13,341 bases of DNA, from assembly GCA_046735265.1 (NCBI GenBank), contig JBKPSZ010000323.1, positions 1 through 13,341 on the forward strand, in the 5' to 3' direction. A program made the position numbers and the translations under genes. Shown piece by piece: positions 6,020 to 13,341 of the stretch. The stretch comes from DATBFU01 sp046735265 (lineage in GTDB: Bacteria > Acidobacteriota > Thermoanaerobaculia > UBA5066 > Gp7-AA6). The notes under the pieces are model-generated. The model saw only the letters and a list, made by a program, of their open reading frames with translations. It did no database searches and was not told the origin of the DNA. Numbering within the stretch: position 1 is the first letter of the stretch; every line of letters starts with the position of its first letter.

Positions 6020-9000
6020 ATGTCCGCAGACGAGTCGGCGTGCGCGTCGGGCGACGCGAGATCGAGCCGTGCCGGAATGCGCGTCGAGCGCCTTTCTCTC
6101 GCGCTCGTTCGCGAGAGATGGTCCGAGTTCCTGTCGCTCGAGCACGCCACTCTGCCGCTTCCGCTCGAGGTCGCGCGCGACGGCGAAGAGCTGCGCGTCT
6201 TGCGGGCGCGCCCTCCCGGACGGCGCGTCGAGGACGGACGGATTCCGCGGACGCTCGCGCCGGAGCTCCTGCTGCAGGCGGCCGCGGCGCTCGCCTTCTT
6301 TCGCGCGTTCGGGATCGCGCTGCGCCCGGAGGACCTGATCCGAGCGCATTGGGAGCGGACGCGGGAAGGCGCGAAGCTGTGGCTCGCGGGATCTCCGACC
6401 ACGCTGTCGGAGCGAGGCGATTCGCCCTCTCCGTCCCGGGCGCTCGCCGCGCTTCTCGACCGCGTCGCCGGGCGCGGAGGACGCGTCACCGACCCGCGGC
6501 TCGCCGATTACGCGCGGTTCCTGGACGAGCCCGAGACGAAGAGCCTGCGGGCCGAATCCCTGGTCGCCCGCCTTTTTCGGAGCTTTCCCGCGCTCGCGGC
6601 GCGCGACGCCGCGCTCGCGAGACGCCGCACCGCAGGCTCCGCCGGGTCCTTTCTCCGCAGCCTTTCCTCGCGGGCCGTCGTCGCCGCCGGCCGCGCGGCG
6701 CTCGAAGGGCGGCGGGCGCGCGTGTTCCAGGCGTGCGGCTCGACCCTCGCGAGCGGATCGGCCCTGGCGCTCGACCCTCCTCCCTCTTCGGTCGCGGATG
6801 CGTCGAAGCGACTGCGGAGACTCGCGATCGAGGACGCGTCGAGCGGTCGAGCGGCGTGGATCGCGGCCGGCATCGAGAGCTGGGACGCGCTCTCGCGCCG
6901 CGCCTTCGAGACGGCGGCCCGTTTCCTTCCCGCCGACGTCGAAGTCCGGCTCCTCCCCTCGGGCGAAGCGCCTCCGACGCTGCCGGACGAGTGGCGGCGC
7001 GAAATCTATGTCCCCTGCGGGAGCCTCGCGGCCTCGCTGCGGTTCTACGAGTGGCTCGCCGACGCCACGCGCCCGAATCCACGGGACGCGGAGGCTCTGG
7101 TCCTCGCTTGCCTCGCGAGCGACTCCTGGGCGGCGTTCGCCGCGGATCCGACCGGCCATGTTCCGCTCCCTTCGGCCCTTCCTCCGCACGCGTCGACTCG
7201 GCGATCCCGCAGTCGGGGAGCGGAGCGCGGCGCCGCGGGCCCCTCCGCCGGAGCCGTCCCGGATCCGGCGTCGCGAGTCGAGGCGTTGATCGCGTCCGGA
7301 CATGCGGAGGAAGCGCTGGAGGAGGCTGCGCGCTGGCGGCGCGAGAGCCCGGCGCGATCCCCGGAGGCCTGGTTCGACTTGAGCGCGCGCCTCGCCCTTC
7401 TCGTCGCGCACCGGCCGCCGTGGCTCGACCTCCTGGAGGCCGAACGGCACGCCGCGGGGGGATTTTCCGCGGAAGCCCGCGAGCTCCTCGAGCGGGTGGC
7501 GGCCTCGAAGGGCGCAACGCTCGAGGAGCGCCGTCAGGCGGCTCTGCAAGCCGCGGAGATCACGTCGGGTCTCGAGGGAACCGCGGAAGCGGCGCGGCGC
7601 GCGGCGGATTGGCGCCGCGAGTTCCCGGGCGCTCCGGCACCGGAAGCGATGCGGTCGCTGCGGCTCGAAGCGATCGGCCTCGCTCGCGACGGCGCGCACC
7701 GGCTGGCGCGGGAGCGGCTCGACGAAGCCGATTCCCTGGCCGACGATGCCGCCGAAAGCGACCGGATCGAAAACGTCCTCGCGCGGGCGACGGTCCTCTC
7801 GCTCGAAGGGAGATTTTCCGAGGAGTCCGAGCTCTACGAGCAATGGCGGCCGGCGGCACTCGAGAGCGCGGACGACGCCACGGCCGCGCGGTTCCTCTCC
7901 CGGGAAGCTCTCGGCCTGTGCGATCGCCGCCGATACGCCGAGGCCGCGGCGCGCCTGGAGGAAGCCCGCGCGGTGCTTCGCGACGACCCGGCGGAAAGCG
8001 CCCGGTTGTCTCTCGACCTCGCGGTGACGCTCTACCACGCCGGCCGCTCCGACCGCTGCGCGTCGCTGCTCGAAGACGCGCAGAGCCTGGCGGCCACCGC
8101 CGGGCGGCGAGACCTCCTGCGCCTCGCGCGGTCAAACGCGATCGAGCTCGCGATTTCGGAGTGCCGCTGGCTGGCGACGGACGAGGCGATCGGCGACCTC
8201 TTCCGGGAAGCCGAGGAATCGGGGGACGAGCTCTGGCGCCTCGTGGCGCTCCATCACCGGTCGCGGGCCGCCCTCCGGCGAGGCGAGCTCGAGCGGGCCG
8301 GCGAGGACAACGCGACGGCCCGTGAGCTCGCGGAAAAGCTGGGGGATCGTCTGGAGGTGGGGGAGCTCTGGCTCGAGGAGGGAGATCGCCTGCTCTACGG
8401 GGGTGACGCCGACGCGGCGCGCGCTTTCTGGGAGCGGGCGGCTGCCGATCCGCCCGATCGGTGCGACACGGAGCGGGTCGCCGCGGGCCGTCTCCGGGAG
8501 CTCGAATGGCGCTCTGCCGGCGGACCTCCGCGCGAGGCGCGCGAGGAGATTTCGTCGCGGCTGTCGGAGGGGGACTACTCGGCGGCCGAGACCGCGGCCC
8601 GCTGGACCGTGCTCTTCGGAGCGCGCTCAGTTTCCGAAGAGACCCGCGCTGCCGCGGATCGGATCCTTCGCGGCGGCGGGGGAGGCGCTCTCGCGGACCG
8701 CGTCTTCGGGCGCCGGCCGGCGACGGATTCGGACGTCGCCTCGGTTCCGGTCGCCGCACTGCGCCACCTGCGCGAGACGCTGGCGGCCGCTCTGGCCGGC
8801 GAGGACGGATCCGAGCGCCTGGAGTCCCTGGGATTCGCGGGTCTCGGCCTCGACGACGCGGAGGGCCGGCCTCTTCTCCGCGTCGGCCGTCTGCCCGAAG
8901 GAGACGGAACGGTTCGGATCCTCGAGGCCGGCTCCGTACGTTACCGGCTGCGGCTGCCGAACGGGATCTCCGAGCCGCTCTCCGCCGCCGCGGCCCTCCT

Positions 9001-10054
9001 CGCCGAGACGCTCCTCTTCCGGCCACCGGGATCGCTCGACGGCGCGGGCTTCGCCGAAGGCTGGCGGCGGCTCGGAATCGTCACCGCGGATCCCTCGATG
9101 GAAGAGCCGTGGCGCCGGCTCGCGCGATTCGCGGCGCAGAACGTGACGGTCCTCGTCCACGGCGAGTCGGGAAGCGGCAAGGAGGCCGTCGCCCGAGCCG
9201 TCCACCAGCTCTCCCCGCGCGCGGCGGATCCGTTCGTGCCGGTCAACGTTCCCGCGATTCCGGCCGCTCTTCTCGAGAGTGAGCTCTTCGGCCACGTGCG
9301 CGGCGCGTTCACCGGCGCCGAGCGCGACCGGGCGGGCCTCCTCGAGGAGGCTTCGCGCGGAACGCTCTTCCTGGACGAGATCGGCGATCTCGCGCCCGCG
9401 CTCCAGGCGAAGCTGCTCCGAACGCTCCAGGATCGAGAGCTGCGGCGCGTCGGCGAGAACCGATCACGCCGGATCGACGTGCGCGTCGTCTCGGCCACCT
9501 CGCGCGATCTCGCGCGGGAGGTCGAGGCCGGACGCTTCCGGGAGGACCTCTTCTACCGCCTCCACGTCGCGGTCATCGAGCTGCCGCCGCTGCGCCGGCG
9601 CGGCCGCGACGTCCTCCTCCTCGCGCGCCACTTCCTCGACGGATTCGCCCGCGAGTTCCTCCGAGGCTCGCTGAAGCTCGCGCCCGAGGCGATCGGCGCT
9701 CTCCACGCGCACTCCTGGCCGGGCAACGTCCGGGAGCTCCAGAATGCGATGGCCCAGGCCGCCGCCCTCGCGGACCGCGATGGCGTCATCGGTCTTCCCC
9801 AGCTTCCGGAGGTCCTCCGGCAGGCGCGCGTCCGCTACGCGCCGGGCGAGAGTTACCGCTCCCGGCTCGACGCTCACCGGCGCGGCATGATCTCGGAGGC
9901 GCTTGAGCAGGCGGGCGGGAACCGGGCGCTCGCGGCGCGGCGTCTGGGTCTCTCGCGGCAAGCGCTGCGGTACCTCGTCCGGGAGCTCGGAATCCCGACC
10001 GGCGGCGCGGCCGGCGACCGCCGGGCTTCGCGTGCCGAAGCGGCGCACGGATAG
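6020..10054 (+). CDS. Sigma-54-dependent AAA+ transcriptional activator with long TPR-like N-terminal half
   Basis: The 1344-aa protein ends in a complete bacterial enhancer-binding module. The AAA+ domain at about 1018-1250 has Walker A GESGSGK (1048-1054), the sigma-54 contact loop GAFTGA (1095-1100), Walker B TLFLDE (1115-1120), the arginine-finger region FREDLFYRL (1173-1181) and WPGNVREL (1233-1240). A Fis-type helix-turn-helix follows (about 1292-1323, GGNRALAARRLGLSRQALR). It should hydrolyse ATP to open sigma-54 polymerase promoters. Residues about 417-870 are Ala/Glu/Arg-rich helical pairs typical of TPR repeats. Residues 905-1005 may be a diverged GAF-like domain. Residues 21-375 look like a degenerate kinase plus ATPase with no HRD, DFG or Walker A. 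There is no receiver domain. ATG 6020 lacks a clear ribosome site; Met20 (6077) is an alternative. The TMTC-like gene follows by 12 bases and is probably co-transcribed. Confidence 0.9.
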   Translation: MSADESACASGDARSSRAGMRVERLSLALVRERWSEFLSLEHATLPLPLEVARDGEELRVLRARPPGRRVEDGRIPRTLAPELLLQAAAALAFFRAFGIALRPEDLIRAHWERTREGAKLWLAGSPTTLSERGDSPSPSRALAALLDRVAGRGGRVTDPRLADYARFLDEPETKSLRAESLVARLFRSFPALAARDAALARRRTAGSAGSFLRSLSSRAVVAAGRAALEGRRARVFQACGSTLASGSALALDPPPSSVADASKRLRRLAIEDASSGRAAWIAAGIESWDALSRRAFETAARFLPADVEVRLLPSGEAPPTLPDEWRREIYVPCGSLAASLRFYEWLADATRPNPRDAEALVLACLASDSWAAFAADPTGHVPLPSALPPHASTRRSRSRGAERGAAGPSAGAVPDPASRVEALIASGHAEEALEEAARWRRESPARSPEAWFDLSARLALLVAHRPPWLDLLEAERHAAGGFSAEARELLERVAASKGATLEERRQAALQAAEITSGLEGTAEAARRAADWRREFPGAPAPEAMRSLRLEAIGLARDGAHRLARERLDEADSLADDAAESDRIENVLARATVLSLEGRFSEESELYEQWRPAALESADDATAARFLSREALGLCDRRRYAEAAARLEEARAVLRDDPAESARLSLDLAVTLYHAGRSDRCASLLEDAQSLAATAGRRDLLRLARSNAIELAISECRWLATDEAIGDLFREAEESGDELWRLVALHHRSRAALRRGELERAGEDNATARELAEKLGDRLEVGELWLEEGDRLLYGGDADAARAFWERAAADPPDRCDTERVAAGRLRELEWRSAGGPPREAREEISSRLSEGDYSAAETAARWTVLFGARSVSEETRAAADRILRGGGGGALADRVFGRRPATDSDVASVPVAALRHLRETLAAALAGEDGSERLESLGFAGLGLDDAEGRPLLRVGRLPEGDGTVRILEAGSVRYRLRLPNGISEPLSAAAALLAETLLFRPPGSLDGAGFAEGWRRLGIVTADPSMEEPWRRLARFAAQNVTVLVHGESGSGKEAVARAVHQLSPRAADPFVPVNVPAIPAALLESELFGHVRGAFTGAERDRAGLLEEASRGTLFLDEIGDLAPALQAKLLRTLQDRELRRVGENRSRRIDVRVVSATSRDLAREVEAGRFREDLFYRLHVAVIELPPLRRRGRDVLLLARHFLDGFAREFLRGSLKLAPEAIGALHAHSWPGNVRELQNAMAQAAALADRDGVIGLPQLPEVLRQARVRYAPGESYRSRLDAHRRGMISEALEQAGGNRALAARRLGLSRQALRYLVRELGIPTGGAAGDRRASRAEAAHG

Positions 10055-10066
10055 ACTCTTCGCCCG

Positions 10067-12079
10067 GTGAGATCGGCCGGGACGCCCCGCGAGAGCTTGG
10101 CCGCCCTGCTTCTTCTCGCGGCCTGCCTGATCCCCTTCGCGAGCGGTCTCCCCGGCGACTTCACGTACGACGACAAGGCGATCGTTCGAGACAACCCGAG
10201 AATCCAATCGCCGTCCACGCTCGGGCAGATCTTCGAGACCTCCTATTTCGGCGGGGCGCCGGGAACGGGATCGGCCTACCGGCCTCTTCTCCTCGTGTCC
10301 TTCGCTATCGAGTGGTGGATCCACGGGAAAAAGGCGCTGCCGTTCCACGCCGTCAATCTCCTGCTGCACGCCGCCGCCACGCTCCTCTTCTGGCGGCTCG
10401 GCAAGCGCCTCGGCGTCGGAGCGCCGGGCGCTCTCGCCGCGGCGCTCCTCTTCGCCGTCCACCCGATCCACGTCGAGGCGGTCACGAGCCTCGTCGGTCG
10501 CGGCGAGACGCAGGCGGCGGTGGCCGTTTTGCTGTACCTGATTCTGGCGCTCCGGCTCGACGAGGAGGGTGCGCGCCGCGGGCTCCTTCTTTCGTGCGCG
10601 CTCCTCCTCTTCCTCGTCGCCCTTCTCACTAAGGAAAGCGCCGCGGCCGCGCCGGTGCTCGCCTTTCTCTGCCTCTTCCACCGGGCGGCGGGGGGCGTCC
10701 TCTTGCGGGCGCGCGAGGCGTTCCGGCGCGGCCGGGCTCTCTACGTCGGCTCGGCGATCGTGCTCACCGCCCTCTTTCTCGCGCGGCAGGGGGTCCTCGG
10801 GGGATGGCTGCGGTCGAGCCAAGGCGGGATCTTCGAGGTCGAGAACCCGCTCGCCGCGCTCCCGCCTGCGGGGCGAGCCGCCAACGCGTGTCTCCTGCTC
10901 CTCCGCTCGATCGGACGGGTCCTCCTCCCGCTGCGGCTCTCGGCGGACGAGTCCGCATGGGAGATCCGCATGCTCTTCGCTGGATCGCTCGCCACGGTCG
11001 CGGCGGGCGTCCTTCTCCTCCTGGCGGTCGCGGCGGCGATCGCACGCCCCCGATCGATCGTGGGATTCGGCCTGCTCTTTTTCCTCGCGGCGATGCTGCC
11101 CGCCTCGAACCTTCTGTTTGCGACCGGCACGATCTTCGCCGAGCGCCTCGCCTACCTTCCCTCGGCCGGTCTGTGTCTGGCCGCCGGCGCGGTCCTGGCC
11201 GGCGGCGCGGAGAATTTCTCGGCCCTCGCGCCGGCTCGCGCCGGGGCGCTGGCGCTCGTGGCGCTTCTCCTCGCCTGTCGAACGGCGGCTCGGACCACGG
11301 TCTGGTGGTCCGACGAGTCGCTCTTCGACAACAGCGCTCGGGTCGCGCCGGACAGCGCCAAGAACCAGTACAACCTGGGCTACATCCGCGCGGAGAACCG
11401 GCGGTTCGGGGAGGCGCGCGAGGCGTACCGACGGGCGACCTCGATCTACGCGCGGTACTGGGACGCGTGGGCGGGCCGCGGGCGTTGCGAGCGGGAGCTC
11501 GGACTCCTCGCGGAGTCACGCCGCTCCTACGAGCGCTCGCTCGAGGCGTTCCCCGACTACGAGAACGGATTCTTCGGCCTCGGCCAGACCTACGAGGCGA
11601 TGGCTGAAGACCGCGAGGCGCTCGCGACCTATCGCCGCGGCCTTCAGAAGAATCCGTCGTCGCTGCCCCTGCTCGTGCGGGCCGCGACGGTCGCGTCGCG
11701 ACTCGGCGAGCCTTCGGCGGAGCGCCAGTGGAAACGGGCGCTCGCCGCGCACCCGCATTCGCTTCCCGCACGGTTCGGCTATGCGCGCTGGCTGCGCTCA
11801 AAAGGGCGTCTGCCGGAGTCGCGCCGCGAGCTCCGCCGCATCCTGGCCGCCTCTCCGCTGGACGCGCCCGCCCTCCGGCTGCTCGCCGAGGAGAACGCGG
11901 AGGCGGGTCTCCCGTTCGGCGCCGCCCTCGCTCGCGAAAAGGTGTTCCGCATCACGCGGACGCGGGCGGATCTCGAGTTGCTCCGCGCGGCCTCCCGCCG
12001 GTGCCCCGCCTATGCGGCGCGATTCGAGGCGATCCGTCCTCGCCTCGAGCGCGCGGCTCCGTGGGCCTTCGCGGCCTGA
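10067..12079 (+). CDS. TMTC-like integral membrane protein with C-terminal TPR repeats
   Basis: The 670-aa product from GTG 10067 starts 12 bases after the activator's stop, with no strong ribosome site, suggesting translational coupling. Residues 1-405 are a multi-span membrane region whose signatures match TMTC/PMT-type GT-C glycosyltransferases: DFTYDDKAIVRDNPRI (31-46, an acidic YDD in the first loop), SAYRPLL (69-75), FHAVNLLLHAA (93-103), FAVHPIHVEAVTSLVGRGE (129-147) and ERLAYLPSAG (359-368). About ten membrane helices are likely. Residues ~430-600 contain about five TPR units (for example NQYNLGYIRAENRRFGEA and FFGLGQTYEAMAEDREAL). Eukaryotic TMTC proteins O-mannosylate secreted proteins from a lipid-linked sugar. 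Bacterial members are mostly uncharacterised, so donor, acceptor and even activity here are inference. By analogy the TPRs probably face the periplasm and bind protein. Confidence 0.82.
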   Translation: MRSAGTPRESLAALLLLAACLIPFASGLPGDFTYDDKAIVRDNPRIQSPSTLGQIFETSYFGGAPGTGSAYRPLLLVSFAIEWWIHGKKALPFHAVNLLLHAAATLLFWRLGKRLGVGAPGALAAALLFAVHPIHVEAVTSLVGRGETQAAVAVLLYLILALRLDEEGARRGLLLSCALLLFLVALLTKESAAAAPVLAFLCLFHRAAGGVLLRAREAFRRGRALYVGSAIVLTALFLARQGVLGGWLRSSQGGIFEVENPLAALPPAGRAANACLLLLRSIGRVLLPLRLSADESAWEIRMLFAGSLATVAAGVLLLLAVAAAIARPRSIVGFGLLFFLAAMLPASNLLFATGTIFAERLAYLPSAGLCLAAGAVLAGGAENFSALAPARAGALALVALLLACRTAARTTVWWSDESLFDNSARVAPDSAKNQYNLGYIRAENRRFGEAREAYRRATSIYARYWDAWAGRGRCERELGLLAESRRSYERSLEAFPDYENGFFGLGQTYEAMAEDREALATYRRGLQKNPSSLPLLVRAATVASRLGEPSAERQWKRALAAHPHSLPARFGYARWLRSKGRLPESRRELRRILAASPLDAPALRLLAEENAEAGLPFGAALAREKVFRITRTRADLELLRAASRRCPAYAARFEAIRPRLERAAPWAFAA

Positions 12080-12082
12080 CTC

Positions 12083-12703
12083 CTATGGCCGGTGCGTCGC
12101 GCGCATCTCGTGGCGATGCTCCGCCGCGGCTCGGCGGCGCCGCGCCGCCCGCTCGGCCATGTGCGGATGGCGGCGATGGAAGAGCCGGAGCACGGTGCGG
12201 GTGATGAAGTAGGCGGCGAAGCCGAACGCGATCGAGAGGAGCGTCGTCCCGAGGAGAAAGGCTTCGAATCTCGGGAGGAATCCCCGCCCGCCGAAGATCG
12301 TCTGAACGGTCTCAATCGGATGCAGGATCCAGGTGATGTCCCGGTCGAGGAGCGCGTCCCAGTTCAGTTTCGGGACATGGCGGGCGCGCTGTCCGAGGAT
12401 CGCCCGTCCGAGCTGGTAGCCGGCGGCGAAGACCGGCGGGATCGTCCAGGGGTTGCCCGCAAATTGTCCGAGGAGAGCGTCGAGACGGTTCAGACGAAAG
12501 AGAAAGGCGAGTGCCAGAGCCAGGAGAATGTGAAATCCGAGAAACGGCGAGAACCCGACGGCGACGCCGAGGGCGATCGCCGCGGCGACGCGCTCCGGCG
12601 GCTCCTCCCGTCCGAGCCAGTCGGCGACCAGAAGGCGCCAGCGCCGCCTCCACTGCAACGGGTGGCGTCGCCGCCGCAGAGCGCGTGGAGTCGGAAACTT
12701 CAC
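12083..12703 (-). CDS. DUF2062 family membrane protein
   Basis: The 206-aa protein starts with GTG at 12703, inside the stop of thiL (GTGA, 4-base overlap), which indicates coupled translation. It has an Arg-rich N-terminus (1-25), then the DUF2062 core: RVAAAIALGVAVGFSPFLGFH (38-58), helices through 70, the family sequence QFAGNPWTIPPVFAAGYQLGR (80-100), and a last hydrophobic stretch at about 146-173. The final 30 residues are rich in Arg and His and should be cytoplasmic by the positive-inside rule. DUF2062 proteins are short inner-membrane proteins without an established function. The frame stays open upstream to 13066, but that part lies over thiL and is Arg-rich noise, so it is excluded. 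The stop is 3 bases from that of the TMTC-like gene on the other strand. Confidence 0.88.
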   Translation of the reverse strand: MKFPTPRALRRRRHPLQWRRRWRLLVADWLGREEPPERVAAAIALGVAVGFSPFLGFHILLALALAFLFRLNRLDALLGQFAGNPWTIPPVFAAGYQLGRAILGQRARHVPKLNWDALLDRDITWILHPIETVQTIFGGRGFLPRFEAFLLGTTLLSIAFGFAAYFITRTVLRLFHRRHPHMAERAARRRRAAAEHRHEMRATHRP

Positions 12704-13341
12704 GGAGCGCCGCCCAGGTGGTCGAACCCGAGAGCTCCGATCTCGCGATCGCCCTCGGCCGATCGGAGCACGGCGCCCCGGCCCTCCTCCAGTCGGCCGA
12801 TGCGCGTCAACGGGACGTCTCCCGGACCTGCATTCGGAATCTGCGGTTCGAGCTCGGGCGCAACGGCGAACAGCAGTTCGTAGTCGTCCCCTCCGGACAG
12901 AGCGAGCTCTCGCGCATCGAGCGCCTCCCGCCGGGCGAAAGAAGCAAGCGCCGCGCCGATCGGCAGGCGGTCCGCTTCGAGCACCGCGCGCAGCCCCGAA
13001 GCGTCGGCAAGACGGCCGGCGTCGATCCCGAGGCCGTCGGAGACGTCGATCGCCGCGGTCGCCCATCCTTCGCGGGCGAGAGCCCGGCCCAGATCGAGTC
13101 GCGGCTCGGGATCGAGGTACGCCGCGAGGAGCTCGGCCCGGTCGGCATCGGACAAACCGGCCGCGTCCGCGCGCGATCGGTCCCGAGAGGCGAGCCGCAG
13201 ACCCGCCGCGGCCCGTCCGGGAAACCCGGAGAGAAACAGGAGATCTCCGGCCCGGGCGCCCGAGCGCCGGAGGGGCCTGCCTTCGAGCCGCCCGCCGACG
13301 ACGATCGAGACGAACGCGACCGGCGAGCGCGAGAGGTCTCC
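12700..13341 (-). CDS. thiL: Thiamine-monophosphate kinase (N-terminal part beyond window)
   Basis: The 213 C-terminal residues of about 325 are present; the frame is open at the right edge. ThiL phosphorylates thiamine monophosphate with ATP to give thiamine diphosphate, the last step of cofactor synthesis, in the cytoplasm. Visible motifs in order are GDLSRSPV at the edge (matching GGDTTRGPL of E. coli ThiL), RSGARAGDLLFLSG (26-39), AAIDVSDGLGIDAGRLA (96-112), LALSGGDDYELLF (146-158, nucleotide/metal-binding acidic motif) and the terminal GFDHLG (205-210). A TTG at 13155 could be mistaken for the start, but homology continues upstream without a break. The stop overlaps the DUF2062 start by four bases, so these two form an operon. 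Confidence 0.95.
   Translation of the reverse strand, partial: GDLSRSPVAFVSIVVGGRLEGRPLRRSGARAGDLLFLSGFPGRAAAGLRLASRDRSRADAAGLSDADRAELLAAYLDPEPRLDLGRALAREGWATAAIDVSDGLGIDAGRLADASGLRAVLEADRLPIGAALASFARREALDARELALSGGDDYELLFAVAPELEPQIPNAGPGDVPLTRIGRLEEGRGAVLRSAEGDREIGALGFDHLGGAP

Noticed and set aside
5831..8038. Minus-strand open frame of 735 codons
   Set aside because: Long but Arg/Gly/Pro-rich and antisense to the aroA end and the activator; no domain or motif visible.
9464..10822. Minus-strand open frame of 452 codons
   Set aside because: It lies across the AAA+ domain end and the TMTC-like start, both firmly coding on the plus strand.
12704..13066. N-terminal extension of the DUF2062 frame
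   Set aside because: The extension overlaps thiL in another frame and is Arg/Gly-rich without similarity; GTG 12703 gives the expected protein.
12700..13155. A short gene starting at TTG 13155
   Set aside because: ThiL homology continues without interruption upstream to the window edge, so this is an internal codon.

Overview
The window is a dense, GC-rich bacterial chromosomal segment holding eight protein-coding genes: six complete and two cut by the window edges. I see no RNA genes, insertion sequences, prophage genes or CRISPR arrays. LpxH-type lipid A chemistry implies a Gram-negative (diderm) cell. The mix of a membrane-anchored multiheme cytochrome c, a secreted subtilase with a P domain, a giant sigma-54 activator and a TMTC-like membrane/TPR protein resembles Acidobacteriota. 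That assignment is inference from gene content and composition, not from a marker gene.

Layout. (1) Positions 1-3852, minus strand: a secreted S8 serine protease (1909-3852), then, 70 bases further on, a membrane-anchored cytochrome with at least five CxxCH haem sites (1838 down to the left edge, incomplete). (2) 3853-3976: a divergent control region with palindromes and direct repeats. (3) 3977-5957, plus strand: an lpxH-like UDP-2,3-diacylglucosamine diphosphatase and aroA (EPSP synthase), 7 bases apart and probably co-transcribed. A strong hairpin overlaps the aroA stop codon. (4) 6020-12079, plus strand: a 1344-residue sigma-54-dependent AAA+ activator with an unusual long N-terminal half, followed 12 bases later by a TMTC-like integral membrane protein with C-terminal TPRs. 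(5) 12083-13341, minus strand: a DUF2062 membrane protein whose GTG start overlaps the stop of thiL (thiamine-monophosphate kinase), which runs off the right edge. The two gene blocks meet tail to tail with 3 bases between stop codons.

How the genes work together. lpxH, aroA and thiL are core metabolism (lipid A, aromatic amino acids, thiamine diphosphate). The cytochrome and protease act at or outside the cytoplasmic membrane. The most unusual part is the regulator/TMTC pair. The regulator has every motif needed to drive sigma-54 polymerase but no receiver domain. Its N-terminal part looks like a worn-down kinase/ATPase-TPR sensor, and it is probably co-expressed with a putative membrane glycosyltransferase of the GT-C type. 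Whether the pair is one functional unit is a hypothesis. Apart from the 109-base divergent region and the 62-base gap after aroA, there is almost no non-coding DNA.
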